NCBI GenBank assembly: GCA_937136055.1
Contig: CAKZOD010000010.1
Coordinates: 1 to 53,291, forward strand
DNA: 53,291 nucleotides
Direction: 5' to 3'
DNA from: an uncultured Oceanospirillaceae bacterium
Lineage (GTDB): Bacteria; Pseudomonadota; Gammaproteobacteria; Pseudomonadales; Balneatricaceae
Shown: positions 34,833-43,602 of the stretch, piece after piece
Position numbering within the stretch: the first letter of the stretch is position 1
Layout of the letters: every line of letters begins with the position of its first letter
Position numbers and translations under genes: made by a program
Notes under the pieces: generated by a model
Database searches by the model: none
Seen by the model: only the letters and a program-made list of their open reading frames with translations
What the model was told of the DNA's origin: nothing

Positions 34833-35086
34833 TCTAATTTCTTTCTATATTTTTACCTTTTTACCTATTATCACTTCTCTATTCTTCTTATCTCAGCAGT
34901 ATCTCTAAATGGTTTTACTGGCTGCTGTAATATCTCTCTAGATTAACTCTAATTCTTTTAGTGCTTTTAGCATTGTGCTGTATTTGCTAATGCATAACTT
35001 CTTAAGTGCCAATTACTATCTAAATCGCGTTGTAGAGGAGGGGAGCTATCAGTTTTATAACTGAATAGAATAGCTATTAAACAGGC
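34833..35086. other. AT-rich gap between two terminators
   Basis: About 250 bp with no gene seen, flanked by the terminator of the small membrane-peptide gene on the left and the leftward terminator at 35095-35118 on the right. Confidence 0.4.
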
Positions 35087-35094
35087 AAAAAAAT

Positions 35095-35118
35095 GCCGGA
35101 TCTATCGCTAGATCCGGC
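35095..35118 (-). terminator. Terminator of the ART-like gene (leftward)
   Basis: GCCGGATCTA (35095-35104) and TAGATCCGGC (35109-35118) are perfect GC-rich arms around TCGC. Read leftward, the stem is followed by a T-run, the complement of CAAAAAAAT just before 35095. It lies about 140 bp past the stop of the minus-strand gene at 35256. Confidence 0.85.
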
Positions 35119-35255
35119 CCAATATGAGGATGAAAAAGTATGGATCTTTTGAAATAACAGTCCTAAATATCGAGATATAAAGCACTAGTTACGTCAAATC
35201 GTTGGTCAGTGTGCGAAGCTTCTACAAGCTATGCATGATCGCCGCACACTAAAAA

Positions 35256-35816
35256 TTAGTTTTCAAGCAGGGTTAAGTAATCCACTGCAATATCATTATC
35301 TATATAAGCCATGCCGAGTTTGTTTAGATACTCTAGGCGATCAGCACTTCTTAAATTAATATCAGGGGCTGCTAATCCCTTTTCTTGGTATAAACCTGCG
35401 ACATAAGCCATAAAGTTTTCCCCTTCTTTGACCAGTAGTAAACTGGCAGCGCCAACATCGGGTTTTACTTGCTTGTTGATCGATTCAGGGAGCGTGATTG
35501 AAAAGACAACCGCTTGCTCATTACCTTCAATTCTCACACTGCGCTCTCGCACTTTTTGCTCAGCCCAGTAGTGTGCCAGTGCTTTGTTTTGGGTTAAAAA
35601 TACAGGCTCAACAGTCGCTGTATATTTGTTGCCAATAGTCGCCATGGTCTTTTTTGTTGCTTCATTGAGCTGTGGGTCGCCAGAGCGCTTCAGTCCATCT
35701 TGCTTAATTGTGTCAGCCAATGCTGAGGATGTACCGTGATACCAAGTATTGCCACAGCTGAAGCCTTGTTCAGTGAGTTGCCCTTGGGTATCTTGTTCTA
35801 ATGTTGATGTGCTCAT
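35256..35816 (-). CDS. Hypothetical protein with an ADP-ribosyltransferase-like N-terminal motif
   Basis: Soluble protein of about 186 residues. I do not recognise a named family. The segment NTWYHGTSSALADTIKQDGL (about residues 23-42), followed by VFLTQNKALAHYWAEQ (about 70-85) and VVFSITLPE, follows the order seen in the ART/PARP/Tpt1 fold: an HGT strand that binds NAD, a helix with a terminal Gly-Leu, then a (V/Y)FxT strand with an Ala-rich helix. A catalytic Glu is not certain; the Glu in ADRLEYLNK near the C-terminus is one candidate. ATG 35816 is preferred over GTG 35828. There is no signal peptide. It may be a solitary modifying enzyme or toxin-like protein; the assignment is tentative. 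Confidence 0.6.
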   Translation of the reverse strand: MSTSTLEQDTQGQLTEQGFSCGNTWYHGTSSALADTIKQDGLKRSGDPQLNEATKKTMATIGNKYTATVEPVFLTQNKALAHYWAEQKVRERSVRIEGNEQAVVFSITLPESINKQVKPDVGAASLLLVKEGENFMAYVAGLYQEKGLAAPDINLRSADRLEYLNKLGMAYIDNDIAVDYLTLLEN

Positions 35817-35997
35817 ATTCGTAATCACTTATTTTATGGATGATTGTTGCCAGAGTTTGCAAAAATCGCATTTTATTCTGTCGTTGAAGTGATAAGCAAC
35901 GAACTTCTAACAATGGCGGCAGGTTTAGTAAAAAAGCTTCAAAAACAACCGCCATATCGATTCGCTAAAACGTTACCCTGACAACAAAGTTGAATAA

Positions 35998-36262
35998 GGG
36001 AAACAGTGAACAAGTCCAAGACGCCCCTGGCATACTGGATTTTTCGTGATTAAGGCAATGCATACAGGCGGGCTGGTTGCCCGGCGAAATGCATTAACAA
36101 TGAGCACGGAATATCCTGTATGCCCCGTAGGGTGGATCTCTAAGAGGCCATCTCCTTTGTCAGATTGCTTGTAAAGGACTTGCCATTCACTGCGCTCTCT
36201 TTCGCGGACCTGGCCTCTTAGTTATCCACAGGGAACATCTGGGGACTTATTCACTGTTTCCC
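35998..36262. repeat. 265-bp element with 20-bp terminal inverted repeats and internal hairpins (MITE-like)
   Basis: The ends GGGAAACAGTGAACAAGTCC (35998-36017) and GGACTTATTCACTGTTTCCC (36243-36262) are inverted copies matching at 19 of 20 bases. Inside, 36029-36048 pairs with 36105-36124 (17 of 20), forming a long hairpin, and TAAGAGGCCA (36141-36150) pairs perfectly with TGGCCTCTTA (36211-36220). It is clearly richer in GC than its flanks and has no reading frame of note. It begins 17 bp past the aceA stop. A non-autonomous transposon remnant is the best guess; a structured RNA or terminator of the aceA transcript is the alternative. No obvious target-site duplication is seen. Confidence 0.7.
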
Positions 36263-36279
36263 AAGGTAACTAAAACTGA

Positions 36280-37878
36280 TTAGCCGAACTGGTTAGAAGT
36301 GTTTTTAGCACCGCCTGCTTTAAGTGCGTTCTCTCCTGCAAAGTATTCTTTGTGATCATCACCCATGTCTGAACCAGACATGTTTTGGTGTTTAACACAT
36401 GCGATACCTTGACGGATTTCTTTACGCTGTACACCCTCTACGTAACCAAGCATGCCTGCATCACCGAAGTACTCTTTAGCGAGGTTGTCAGTAGACAGTG
36501 CTGCTGTGTGGTAAGTCGGTAGTGTGATTAGGTGATGGAAGATGTTCGCTTCACGAGCAGTATCTGCTTGGAAAGTGCGGATCTTGTCATCAGCGCGAGC
36601 AGAAAGCTCTGACTCATCGTAATCAGCGCTCATTAGGTTAGAGCGATCGTATGCAGAAACATCTTCACCTGCTTCAACCATTGCATCGTATGCTTGCTGG
36701 CGGAAGTTTAGTGTCCAGTTGAAAGAAGGGCTGTTGTTGTAAACAAGCTTCGCATCAGGAATTTCTTTACGAACTTCGTTCATCATGTCAGCGATATCTT
36801 GCACGTTTGGAGTCGCAGTTTCGATCCAAAGAAGGTCAGCACCTGCTTTAATTGCTTCGATACTATCGAATACACAACGCTCTTCACCGGTTCCTTGACG
36901 GAACTGGTATAAACCTGAAGGAAGACGCTTAGGACGCACTAGCTTGCCGTTACGGTTGAAGCATACATCGCCTTCAGCCATTTCAGATACATCAATCTCT
37001 TCAACATCTAGGAAAGAGTTGTATTGATCACCTTGGTCACCAGGCTCTTTAACAACTGCGATTTCTTTAGTAAGACCCGCACCTTCAGAGTCAGTACGCG
37101 CAACGATGATACCGTTATCAACACCTAGCTCAAGGAAAGCGTAACGCAGTGCACGTAGCTTAGCGTGGAAGTCAGCGTGAGGAACCGTTACTTTACCGTC
37201 TTGGTGGCCACATTGCTTTTCATCGGCAACTTGGTTTTCAATTTGTAAAGCACAAGCACCAGCTTCGATCATTTGCTTAGCCATTAGGTAAGTCGCTTCA
37301 GCGTTACCGAAACCTGCATCGATATCAGCAATGATAGGTACAACATGTGTTACATGGTTGTCGATTTGATCTTGGATTTTTGCCGCTTCAGCATTGTCAC
37401 CCGCTTCACGTGCTTTGTCTAAGCTGCGGAATAAGCCACCTAGTTCACGTGCATCTGCTTGGCGCAAGAATGTGTAAAGCTCAGCGACAAGGCTAGCAAC
37501 GCTGGTTTTTTCATGCATTGATTGGTCAGGTAATGGACCAAACTCAGAGCGAAGTGCAGCAACCATCCAGCCTGATAGGTATAGGTAACGACGATCAGTT
37601 TGGCCGTTGAAATGCTTCTTAATAGAGATCAGCTTTTGTTGGCCGATAAAACCGTGCCAGCAACCTAAAGACTGAGTGTATTTAGTTTTATCTTCGTCGA
37701 ATGCCGCCATGTCAGCACGCATAATGTCGGCGGTGTATTTGGCAATATCTAAACCCGTTTTGAAACGGTTTTGCGCTCTCATACGAGCAACTGATTCTGG
37801 GTTGATGGCATCCCAGCTGTTGCCATTGCTTGCTGTAAGGCTAGAAACAGCATCGATTTCTTGCATGTATTTAGACAT
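36280..37878 (-). CDS. aceA: Isocitrate lyase, long (~530-residue) form
   Basis: First enzyme of the glyoxylate shunt, splitting isocitrate into glyoxylate and succinate, so the cell can grow on acetate or fatty acids. At 532 residues it belongs to the longer class found in Pseudomonas-like bacteria rather than the ~434-residue E. coli class. Markers are LYLSGWMVAA, PIIADIDAGFGNAEATYLMAKQ split at the metal-binding Asp residues, and the active-site loop DEKQCGHQDGK with Cys223. Later segments are IVARTDSEGA and YNNSPSFNW. ATG 37878 follows AGGACG. No malate synthase gene is adjacent. The 265-bp inverted-repeat element starts just after its stop. Confidence 0.96.
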   Translation of the reverse strand: MSKYMQEIDAVSSLTASNGNSWDAINPESVARMRAQNRFKTGLDIAKYTADIMRADMAAFDEDKTKYTQSLGCWHGFIGQQKLISIKKHFNGQTDRRYLYLSGWMVAALRSEFGPLPDQSMHEKTSVASLVAELYTFLRQADARELGGLFRSLDKAREAGDNAEAAKIQDQIDNHVTHVVPIIADIDAGFGNAEATYLMAKQMIEAGACALQIENQVADEKQCGHQDGKVTVPHADFHAKLRALRYAFLELGVDNGIIVARTDSEGAGLTKEIAVVKEPGDQGDQYNSFLDVEEIDVSEMAEGDVCFNRNGKLVRPKRLPSGLYQFRQGTGEERCVFDSIEAIKAGADLLWIETATPNVQDIADMMNEVRKEIPDAKLVYNNSPSFNWTLNFRQQAYDAMVEAGEDVSAYDRSNLMSADYDESELSARADDKIRTFQADTAREANIFHHLITLPTYHTAALSTDNLAKEYFGDAGMLGYVEGVQRKEIRQGIACVKHQNMSGSDMGDDHKEYFAGENALKAGGAKNTSNQFG

Positions 37879-37960
37879 TGACTTCGTCCTTTTTATAAAG
37901 TGTTTTGTTGTATGCTTGCTGCTTTTTAAACCTGCTATCAGATTGCCAATACTGATACTT

Positions 37961-37994
37961 ATTAAGTGTTGCTACTTATTAAGTGCTGCTACTT
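37961..37994. repeat. Tandem 17-bp direct repeat upstream of aceA
   Basis: ATTAAGTGTTGCTACTT (37961-37977) is followed immediately by ATTAAGTGCTGCTACTT (37978-37994), with one mismatch. Confidence 0.85.
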
Positions 37995-38327
37995 GGCTAT
38001 CGTTTGCTTGATGTTTTAAGCGTATCAAGTGATCTATTACGTCCCGTTTTAATAGCTGACTACTTTTTTGTAGCTGCTTGGGGTGACCAGATAATGCAAT
38101 TTTTTAATGCTTGTAGTCAACGCAAAGCGCCGTGGTATAAGGGCTGCTGTAGTTGCGCTACAAAATAAATGCTATTTCCTGTTGTAAAAAAACTACAAGG
38201 AATATTTATACTAACCCCACAAAGAATATGGGGTGGCTGGATTAAAAACGCAAAACTTGGCCTTTTTTATGCTTTATTGTCGACAAAGTTAGAAAACTAC
38301 ATGAATGGAATGGGTGTTAATTGATGC

Positions 38328-38364
38328 TGTAGTGAATTTTTTTCATTTAAAAATATTCACTACA
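38328..38364. repeat. Inverted repeat TGTAGTGAAT ... ATTCACTACA
   Basis: Perfect 10-bp arms (38328-38337, 38355-38364) continue inward as TTTTT/AAAAA after one mismatch. It lies about 80 bp beyond the stop of the leftward membrane-protein gene, so it may be its terminator, or an operator. Confidence 0.6.
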
Positions 38365-38442
38365 ATGTGTGATCTTTCTATAACTTCGTATATTAAGCAG
38401 TGAAATGCTGTTTTATGTTGCTAAGTTTCTAAGACTTTAGTG

Positions 38443-39402
38443 TTAATTGAAGTGTGACATCGAGCGGATTTTAGTCAAAAGCATGTTGTTGTAACTTGAT
38501 ACTTGTCGGTTGCGCCAGTAACTCCCAAAGTAATTCAATAAACACAGAAAGCAGTAACTCACAGCTATTGCTATGGGTAAGTATTGGTTCAAGGAGAAGT
38601 AAATAAGTAATAACGGGTAGCAGCTTATCAACGTGCACCCTATATAAAAGGGGCTTGTAAAACTAAATTTCAATGTGCTTTTTGCTCTGTTTAGTTTGTT
38701 CTTAAGACTAAACACTAACCCAAATAAACTAATTAACAGGCCTAGCCAGGGGATTGCGACTAAGAAAGCTTCTTTAAATAACCGCAAATAGGGCATTTGC
38801 TGTAAGGCTTTTGGGTACAAGAGTAGCGCGGGTTGGTCGTTAAGTTGTAGTGCAACAACCATTTGCTGGCTTGGGATCCTCTTCATCACTTTGTTAGTGT
38901 TTTTTTTATCAAAACTTAGAGTAAAGCTTTGATCGAGATTCTGAGTAGGGCACTGGTAACGGGCAAAGTTTGAATCTATAAAGAGTGTAATTTCACTACC
39001 TTCTTGAATGCCAATATTAATGCGCTGATCGCTTTCAGCACTTGCTTTGAAATGAATAACTTGTTGCGCACTGCCTTCATAAGCCTCTTCATGTTCATCA
39101 TCAATAAGGCAAAAAATTGATAATTCATCGTCTTGTAGTGACTGAATTTTCAAAACGGAGCAACTGATAGAGGATAGGTTTTGGGAAATTAATTGCATAA
39201 ATGTATTAATATTTGACCATTTGTAAAAAATATAAAGGCGCGGCTCATGTGCATTATTGCAAGATGGGGCGTTGGCCAGAAAAGCTTGTGCTAAAAGCGC
39301 GCTGTTTGCAAAGGGCAGTTCTTTGTACCGTTCTTTATAAAGTCCTTTGTAAGGTTCTTTGTAAGTCCTGTGTAAAAGGTATCGAAGGCTGTAGTTTTGC
39401 AA
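38443..39402 (-). CDS. Hypothetical membrane protein with a repeat-derived N-terminus
   Basis: Up to 319 residues, no family recognised. The C-terminal third has three TM helices (EAFLVAIPWLGLLISLFGLVF; SPFYIGCTLISCYPLLLIYF; YLPIAIAVSYCFLCLLNYF) and a basic tail. The middle ~150 residues are soluble. From the TTG at 39402 the first ~30 residues are YKEPYKGLYKERYKEL-like, produced by a 12-bp tandem repeat. Translation may instead start further in, for example at ATG 39198 (251 residues). Neither start has a good ribosome binding site. It is alone on its strand and no role can be inferred. Confidence 0.5.
   Translation of the reverse strand: MQNYSLRYLLHRTYKEPYKGLYKERYKELPFANSALLAQAFLANAPSCNNAHEPRLYIFYKWSNINTFMQLISQNLSSISCSVLKIQSLQDDELSIFCLIDDEHEEAYEGSAQQVIHFKASAESDQRINIGIQEGSEITLFIDSNFARYQCPTQNLDQSFTLSFDKKNTNKVMKRIPSQQMVVALQLNDQPALLLYPKALQQMPYLRLFKEAFLVAIPWLGLLISLFGLVFSLKNKLNRAKSTLKFSFTSPFYIGCTLISCYPLLLIYFSLNQYLPIAIAVSYCFLCLLNYFGSYWRNRQVSSYNNMLLTKIRSMSHFN
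39317..39375. repeat. Imperfect 12-bp tandem repeat (about five units)
   Basis: Units close to GGTTCTTTGTAA occur at 39317, 39329, 39341, 39353 and, with one base missing, 39365. In the minus-strand frame they encode repeated Tyr-Lys-Glu-X. Confidence 0.75.
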
Positions 39403-39742
39403 CAGTTTTTTAGCAACGGCTTATGAGAAACAGCTTATTTTGTCATTAAAGGATTGATAGTAGCGTCAAACGCAAAAACTTAAAATAGCTAGGCATTAAA
39501 GAAAATAATTTTACATTCGTTTAACTATTTTTTTGTTATTTTTCGCTCGTTTTAGGTAGCAATAAATTTAGCGCCAGGGCTGATGGTTGCTGGAATATCG
39601 ATCAAAACTGAGCTGTGCATCGTGTTTGAATTTACTTAGTTTTAGGGAGGTGGTTAAAAGTAAACTTATTGTTTAATAAAGAGTTTATGAGTAGGATTGA
39701 TTGTTTTGTAAGCAAAATCGAATAATAATAAGGGGATAGTTT
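39403..39742. promoter_or_regulatory. Upstream region of the nucleoside transporter operon
   Basis: This 340-bp gap has no gene. It presumably holds the transporter promoter; the ribosome binding site AAGGGG of the first gene is near 39730. I looked for a purine riboswitch core and do not see one. Confidence 0.4.
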
Positions 39743-40774
39743 ATGTTAAAGATAGCTCGTTTTTTAACCCGCTTGACCAGTGCTTTAAGGCATCGAAAAT
39801 CAGGCATGCTGCTGGCGTTTTTTGCGCTCTTTTCGATGAGTACATCGCTCTATGCAGCAAAAATCACCGTCGCCGGTATTTACACTCAGCCAATTCAACA
39901 AAAATGGGATGCGCGCTTACACCTCGCGCTTAAAGCGGCAGCAGATGCCGGCCATATCGATTATAAATACTCCGAAAAAGTGGCTAACACTGATTACGTG
40001 CGAGTGCTGCGTGAGTACGCAAATAGCGGCGTGAAATTGATTGTCGGTGAAGCCTTTGGTATTAGCCGTGAAGCGCGTAAAGTCGCTAAAGACTATCCAG
40101 AAGTGGCTTTTTTAATGGGCGATCCGTTCAAACCTAGCGGTGATAACTTTGCCGTCTTTGATAATTATATTCACGAGCCTTGCTATCTAATGGGCATCAT
40201 TGCAGGTAGCATGACTAAAACCAATAAAATTGGCATGGTCGGCGGCTATCCGATTGGCGAAGTAAATCGTTTGTTCAATGCGTTCATTGCAGGTGCTAAA
40301 TCTGTTAATCCGAAAGCCGAATTTAAAGTCACTTTTATCGGTTCATGGTTTGATCCACCAAAGGCAAAAGAAGCGGCTTTTGCTCAGGTCGAATCGGGCG
40401 TTGATGTACTTTATGCCGAAAGAGCAGGGGTTGTGGATGCTGCCCGCACTAAAGGTATTGTTGCATTTGGTAATGTTAATGATATGAATAAGGAAGAAAA
40501 CGGTAAGGATGTTGTTGTTACATCGGCACTTTGGCACATGGAAAGCGCGATTAACTACGCCATCGAACAAGTTAAGGCCGGGACTTTTAAAGCGGAAGAT
40601 TATCGTGATTGGACAATGATGGCTAAAGGCGGTGCAACGCTGTCACCTTATTATGAGTTTGATACCAAGATTGATGCCGACATTAAGCAGAAAGTGGCTG
40701 ATCTTAGTGCACAAATCAAAGCTGGATCTTTCACTGTTGAAATTAATGATAGTGAGCCTAAATCAACTTTTTAA
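39743..40774 (+). CDS. BMP-family ABC transporter substrate-binding protein (nucleoside type)
   Basis: Periplasmic binding protein of 343 residues of the BMP/PnrA/Med family, which carries purine or other nucleosides. A long signal peptide ends near Ala38-Ala39 (LAFFALFSMSTSLYAAK). There is no lipobox Cys, so unlike PnrA it should be soluble. Family motifs include VAGIYTQPIQQKWDARLH, IVGEAFGIS, KIGMVGGYPIGEVNRL and VDVLYAERAG. ATG 39743 follows AAGGGG. It heads a four-gene set with an ATPase and two permeases, 136 bp before the ATPase gene. The gap may hold an attenuating structure that favours the binding protein. Confidence 0.9.
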   Translation: MLKIARFLTRLTSALRHRKSGMLLAFFALFSMSTSLYAAKITVAGIYTQPIQQKWDARLHLALKAAADAGHIDYKYSEKVANTDYVRVLREYANSGVKLIVGEAFGISREARKVAKDYPEVAFLMGDPFKPSGDNFAVFDNYIHEPCYLMGIIAGSMTKTNKIGMVGGYPIGEVNRLFNAFIAGAKSVNPKAEFKVTFIGSWFDPPKAKEAAFAQVESGVDVLYAERAGVVDAARTKGIVAFGNVNDMNKEENGKDVVVTSALWHMESAINYAIEQVKAGTFKAEDYRDWTMMAKGGATLSPYYEFDTKIDADIKQKVADLSAQIKAGSFTVEINDSEPKSTF

Positions 40775-40910
40775 TAATATCTAAAATATCTAGGCTCATG
40801 CAAGGTGAGCCTCTGACTATAGTATAAATGTTTCAAAAGGCTGTTATGAGCCGCCTTTTCTTTTGGATTACCTCTTTGTCAATGATACTCAAAAATAGAA
40901 AAACAATAAT

Positions 40911-42512
40911 ATGACGATTTTAGAAATAGCAAATATAAGTAAATCTTTTGGTTCTGTTATAGCTAACCGAGATATCAGCCTGCACTTAGAGCAGGGTGAA
41001 ATCCTTGCCTTGCTCGGTGAGAACGGTGCGGGTAAAACGACATTAATGAATATCTTGTTTGGTCAGTACACCGCTGATCAAGGGACTATTCACGCGTTTG
41101 GCCAGCTATTAACAGGGAAATCAACCGATGCTGCTTTAAAGGCGGGCATTGGTATGGTGCATCAGCATTTTACCTTAGCCGATAATATGACAGTGCTAGA
41201 AAATGTAATGCTAGGCACTGAGTCTCTAATGGCATTGCGCAGTAATACCAGTGCGGCGCGGCAAAAAATTGAGAGTATCTGCCAGCAAATGGGGCTGCAA
41301 ATTAACTTAGATAGCAAAGTGGCTGATCTTGTGATCGGTGAGCGCCAGCGTGTTGAAATCCTTAAAGCGCTTTTTCGCGATGCAAAAATTTTAATCCTTG
41401 ATGAGCCAACCGCGGTGTTAACCCCGCAGGAAGTTGACGGCCTGTTTGATATGTTGCGATTGATGCAAAAATCAGGGCTGTCAGTCATTATTATTTCTCA
41501 CAAGCTGCAAGAAGTACTCGCTATCAGCCAGCGAATCGTGGTGTTGCGCCACGGCCGAGTCGTCGGTGAGACATTAACAGCAAAAGTGGATAGAGATCAG
41601 CTGGCAGAGATGATAGTCGGCCGGCAAATTCAACGGCCTAAAGTTGAAACGATCCAAGCGGGCAGCGATGTATTACGATTAGCAAACATCAAGGTAGCAG
41701 GGGCTGATCAGCGTTTGCGTTTAAATGATGTCAATCTTACTGTAAAAGAGCATCAAATCATTGGTGTCGCAGGTGTTTCAGGTAACGGCCAAAGTGATTT
41801 GGCAAATCTGTTAAGTGGTATTAGTACGCTACAAAATGGCGAGTTTACAATCAGCGGTGTGAATTGCGAAAAAGCTTCTGTTAAGCAGTTAACCGCTTTG
41901 CAAGTAGCGCGTATTCCAGAAGACAGGCATAGCGCCGGTATTGTTGGAGACATGAGTGTTTGGGAAAACCTTTTACTTGAAGATCTAGGAAAATCCCCAT
42001 GCTGGAAAGGGGGCTTTTTTATGAGCACAGCTAAAGCCCATCAGCGCGCCAAAGCATTAATTGATCAATTTGATATTCGCTGCGCCAGTATGCACATGCC
42101 TGCCAAGCTGCTTTCCGGTGGTAACATCCAAAAACTCATCTTAGCGCGCAACTTTTTACTCAACCCTAAGTTTATCTTGGCTAACCAGCCGGTTCGCGGT
42201 TTAGATGAAGGAGCGATCAGTTTTGTCCATCAACAGTTAATCGATGCTAAAAACAACGGCAGCGGCGTACTCCTTATCTCTGAGGATTTAGATGAGTTAT
42301 TACGCCTATCTGATTTTATTCAAGTGATGCATAACGGGCAGCTTTCTAAACCTTACGCAGCCGCTCAACTGACTTCGCGCATTTTAGGCATATTAATGAG
42401 TGGTGGTGAGTTATCTGATGATGCCCTTAGTGAGAGCGGGGCAGATGAAATTAATGACATAACTAGCAGTACTTCTAGTGACAATAAAGAAGGAGTTAAT
42501 CATGCAGTTTGA
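40911..42512 (+). CDS. Nucleoside ABC transporter ATP-binding protein (two fused NBDs)
   Basis: YufO/NupA-type ATPase of 533 residues with two nucleotide-binding domains in tandem. NBD1 has Walker A GENGAGKTT, an altered signature (VIGERQRVEILKAL) and Walker B ILILDEPTAVLTPQE. NBD2 lacks a proper Walker A lysine (GVSGNGQSDL), keeps the signature LLSGGNIQKLILARN, and has ANQPVRGLDEGA in place of a normal Walker B. Only one ATP site is therefore likely to turn over, as is usual in this family. It couples ATP use to the two permeases downstream. The C-terminal Ser/Asp-rich tail overlaps the next gene by 11 bp. Confidence 0.92.
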   Translation: MTILEIANISKSFGSVIANRDISLHLEQGEILALLGENGAGKTTLMNILFGQYTADQGTIHAFGQLLTGKSTDAALKAGIGMVHQHFTLADNMTVLENVMLGTESLMALRSNTSAARQKIESICQQMGLQINLDSKVADLVIGERQRVEILKALFRDAKILILDEPTAVLTPQEVDGLFDMLRLMQKSGLSVIIISHKLQEVLAISQRIVVLRHGRVVGETLTAKVDRDQLAEMIVGRQIQRPKVETIQAGSDVLRLANIKVAGADQRLRLNDVNLTVKEHQIIGVAGVSGNGQSDLANLLSGISTLQNGEFTISGVNCEKASVKQLTALQVARIPEDRHSAGIVGDMSVWENLLLEDLGKSPCWKGGFFMSTAKAHQRAKALIDQFDIRCASMHMPAKLLSGGNIQKLILARNFLLNPKFILANQPVRGLDEGAISFVHQQLIDAKNNGSGVLLISEDLDELLRLSDFIQVMHNGQLSKPYAAAQLTSRILGILMSGGELSDDALSESGADEINDITSSTSSDNKEGVNHAV

Positions 42513-43602
42513 ACTTAGAGAGCAAACCCCTATTGCATTATTGATCAGCGTGCCAATTATTGCCGTACTGTGCTCTTTAGCGATCGCTTCGTTTTTTATT
42601 ATCTGGGCAGGGCAATCACCGATTGAAGGATTTGCTTTGATTTTAAAAGGCGCATTCGGTTCAAGCTTTGCCTTAACAGAAACACTGGCAAAAACAATTC
42701 CTTTAATCTTTACTGGTTTAGCAGCTGCCATCGCATTTCGCGCAAAATTTTGGAACATAGGCGCAGAAGGGCAGCTATATTGTGGTGCACTAGCGGCAAC
42801 ATGGTTAGGCACAGGGTTAGTGGATTTACCACCGATGCTGATGATTCCGTTTTTAATCATTGTGGGGATGTTGGCAGGTGCTGCAATACTGATGTTACCG
42901 GTGTTTTTAAAGAATAAGCTGAATGTCGATGAGGTGGTGACAACACTCTTGCTCAACTTTGTTATCTTATTGTTTGTAGGCTATTGCATCGAGGGACCAT
43001 TTAAAGATCCTATGTCGATGGGCTGGCCGCAAGCAGAACCAATTATCGACAGCGGTGTATTTCCACAATTAGTTGAGCGCAGCCGATTACACATAGGTTT
43101 AATATTCGCATTGATCGCAGCGCTTGTTTGTTGGATTATCTTTCGGTTTACACTTTGGGGCTTTGAAATCAGAGCCTTAGGAATGAATCCTAATGCTGCT
43201 CGCCATGCGGGAATCAAGCCGCACTGGACAATCTTGAAGGTGGCGCTGCTCTCAGGTGGGCTAGCCGGTTTAGCAGGTGTCAGCGAAGTGGCTGGGTTAA
43301 AAGGCTATTTGACTTTAGATCTCTCTCCTGGATTTGGTTACACCGGTATTGCAGTTGCAATGCTCGCCAATCTTCACCCATTAGGGGTGGTGTTATCGGC
43401 ATTGTTTTTAGCCAGCATTTTTGTAGGGGCGGATTTTATGGGGCGCACTATCGGTGTACCTAATTTTATTGCCGATATTATGGTTGCTGTTTCTGTGCTG
43501 GCTATTTTGATCGGCTTGTTCTTGTGTAAATATAAAATCAAGTTTAGTAGAGCATCTCAGGCGTCAATTCAGCAAGCGGCAACTAAGCAGGGAGCAGCAT
43601 AA
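42502..43602 (+). CDS. Nucleoside ABC transporter permease (YufP-like)
   Basis: Inner-membrane permease of 366 residues with eight to ten TM helices, the first of the pair. Markers are IPLIFTGLAAAIAFRAKFWNIGAEGQ (typical of BPD-type YufP permeases) and LNVDEVVTTLLLNFVILLF. ATG 42502 is chosen because AAGGAG sits seven bases upstream; an in-frame GTG at 42478 would add eight residues. It overlaps the ATPase gene by 11 bp, and its stop shares one base with the start of the next permease gene, so all are translationally coupled. Confidence 0.92.
   Translation: MQFELREQTPIALLISVPIIAVLCSLAIASFFIIWAGQSPIEGFALILKGAFGSSFALTETLAKTIPLIFTGLAAAIAFRAKFWNIGAEGQLYCGALAATWLGTGLVDLPPMLMIPFLIIVGMLAGAAILMLPVFLKNKLNVDEVVTTLLLNFVILLFVGYCIEGPFKDPMSMGWPQAEPIIDSGVFPQLVERSRLHIGLIFALIAALVCWIIFRFTLWGFEIRALGMNPNAARHAGIKPHWTILKVALLSGGLAGLAGVSEVAGLKGYLTLDLSPGFGYTGIAVAMLANLHPLGVVLSALFLASIFVGADFMGRTIGVPNFIADIMVAVSVLAILIGLFLCKYKIKFSRASQASIQQAATKQGAA

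Larger units (their letters stand above)
37879..38442. promoter_or_regulatory. aceA upstream region with tandem 17-mers and hairpins
   Basis: This 564-bp gap has no convincing gene. It holds two tandem 17-bp copies of ATTAAGTG(T/C)TGCTACTT (37961-37994) about 85-115 bp upstream of aceA, where a regulator could bind. It also has a TTGTA/TACAA hairpin near 38182-38199, an ACCCCA/TGGGGT stem (38214-38234), and a strong inverted repeat at 38328-38364. Confidence 0.45.

Noticed and set aside
36222..36230. Perfect DnaA box TTATCCACA
   Set aside because: A single box inside the inverted-repeat element, with no cluster, AT-rich unwinding region or origin genes nearby. One such 9-mer in 53 kb is expected by chance.
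37961..37994. CRISPR-like repeat
   Set aside because: Two abutting 17-mers without spacers or cas genes; a simple tandem duplication.
37983..38168. Short plus-strand frame upstream of aceA
   Set aside because: No ribosome binding site or recognisable protein features; it overlaps the tandem repeat.
42411..42956. Long minus-strand frame (181 codons) opposite the transporter permease
   Set aside because: It lies antisense to a clear ABC permease gene, with low-complexity composition and no family motif.
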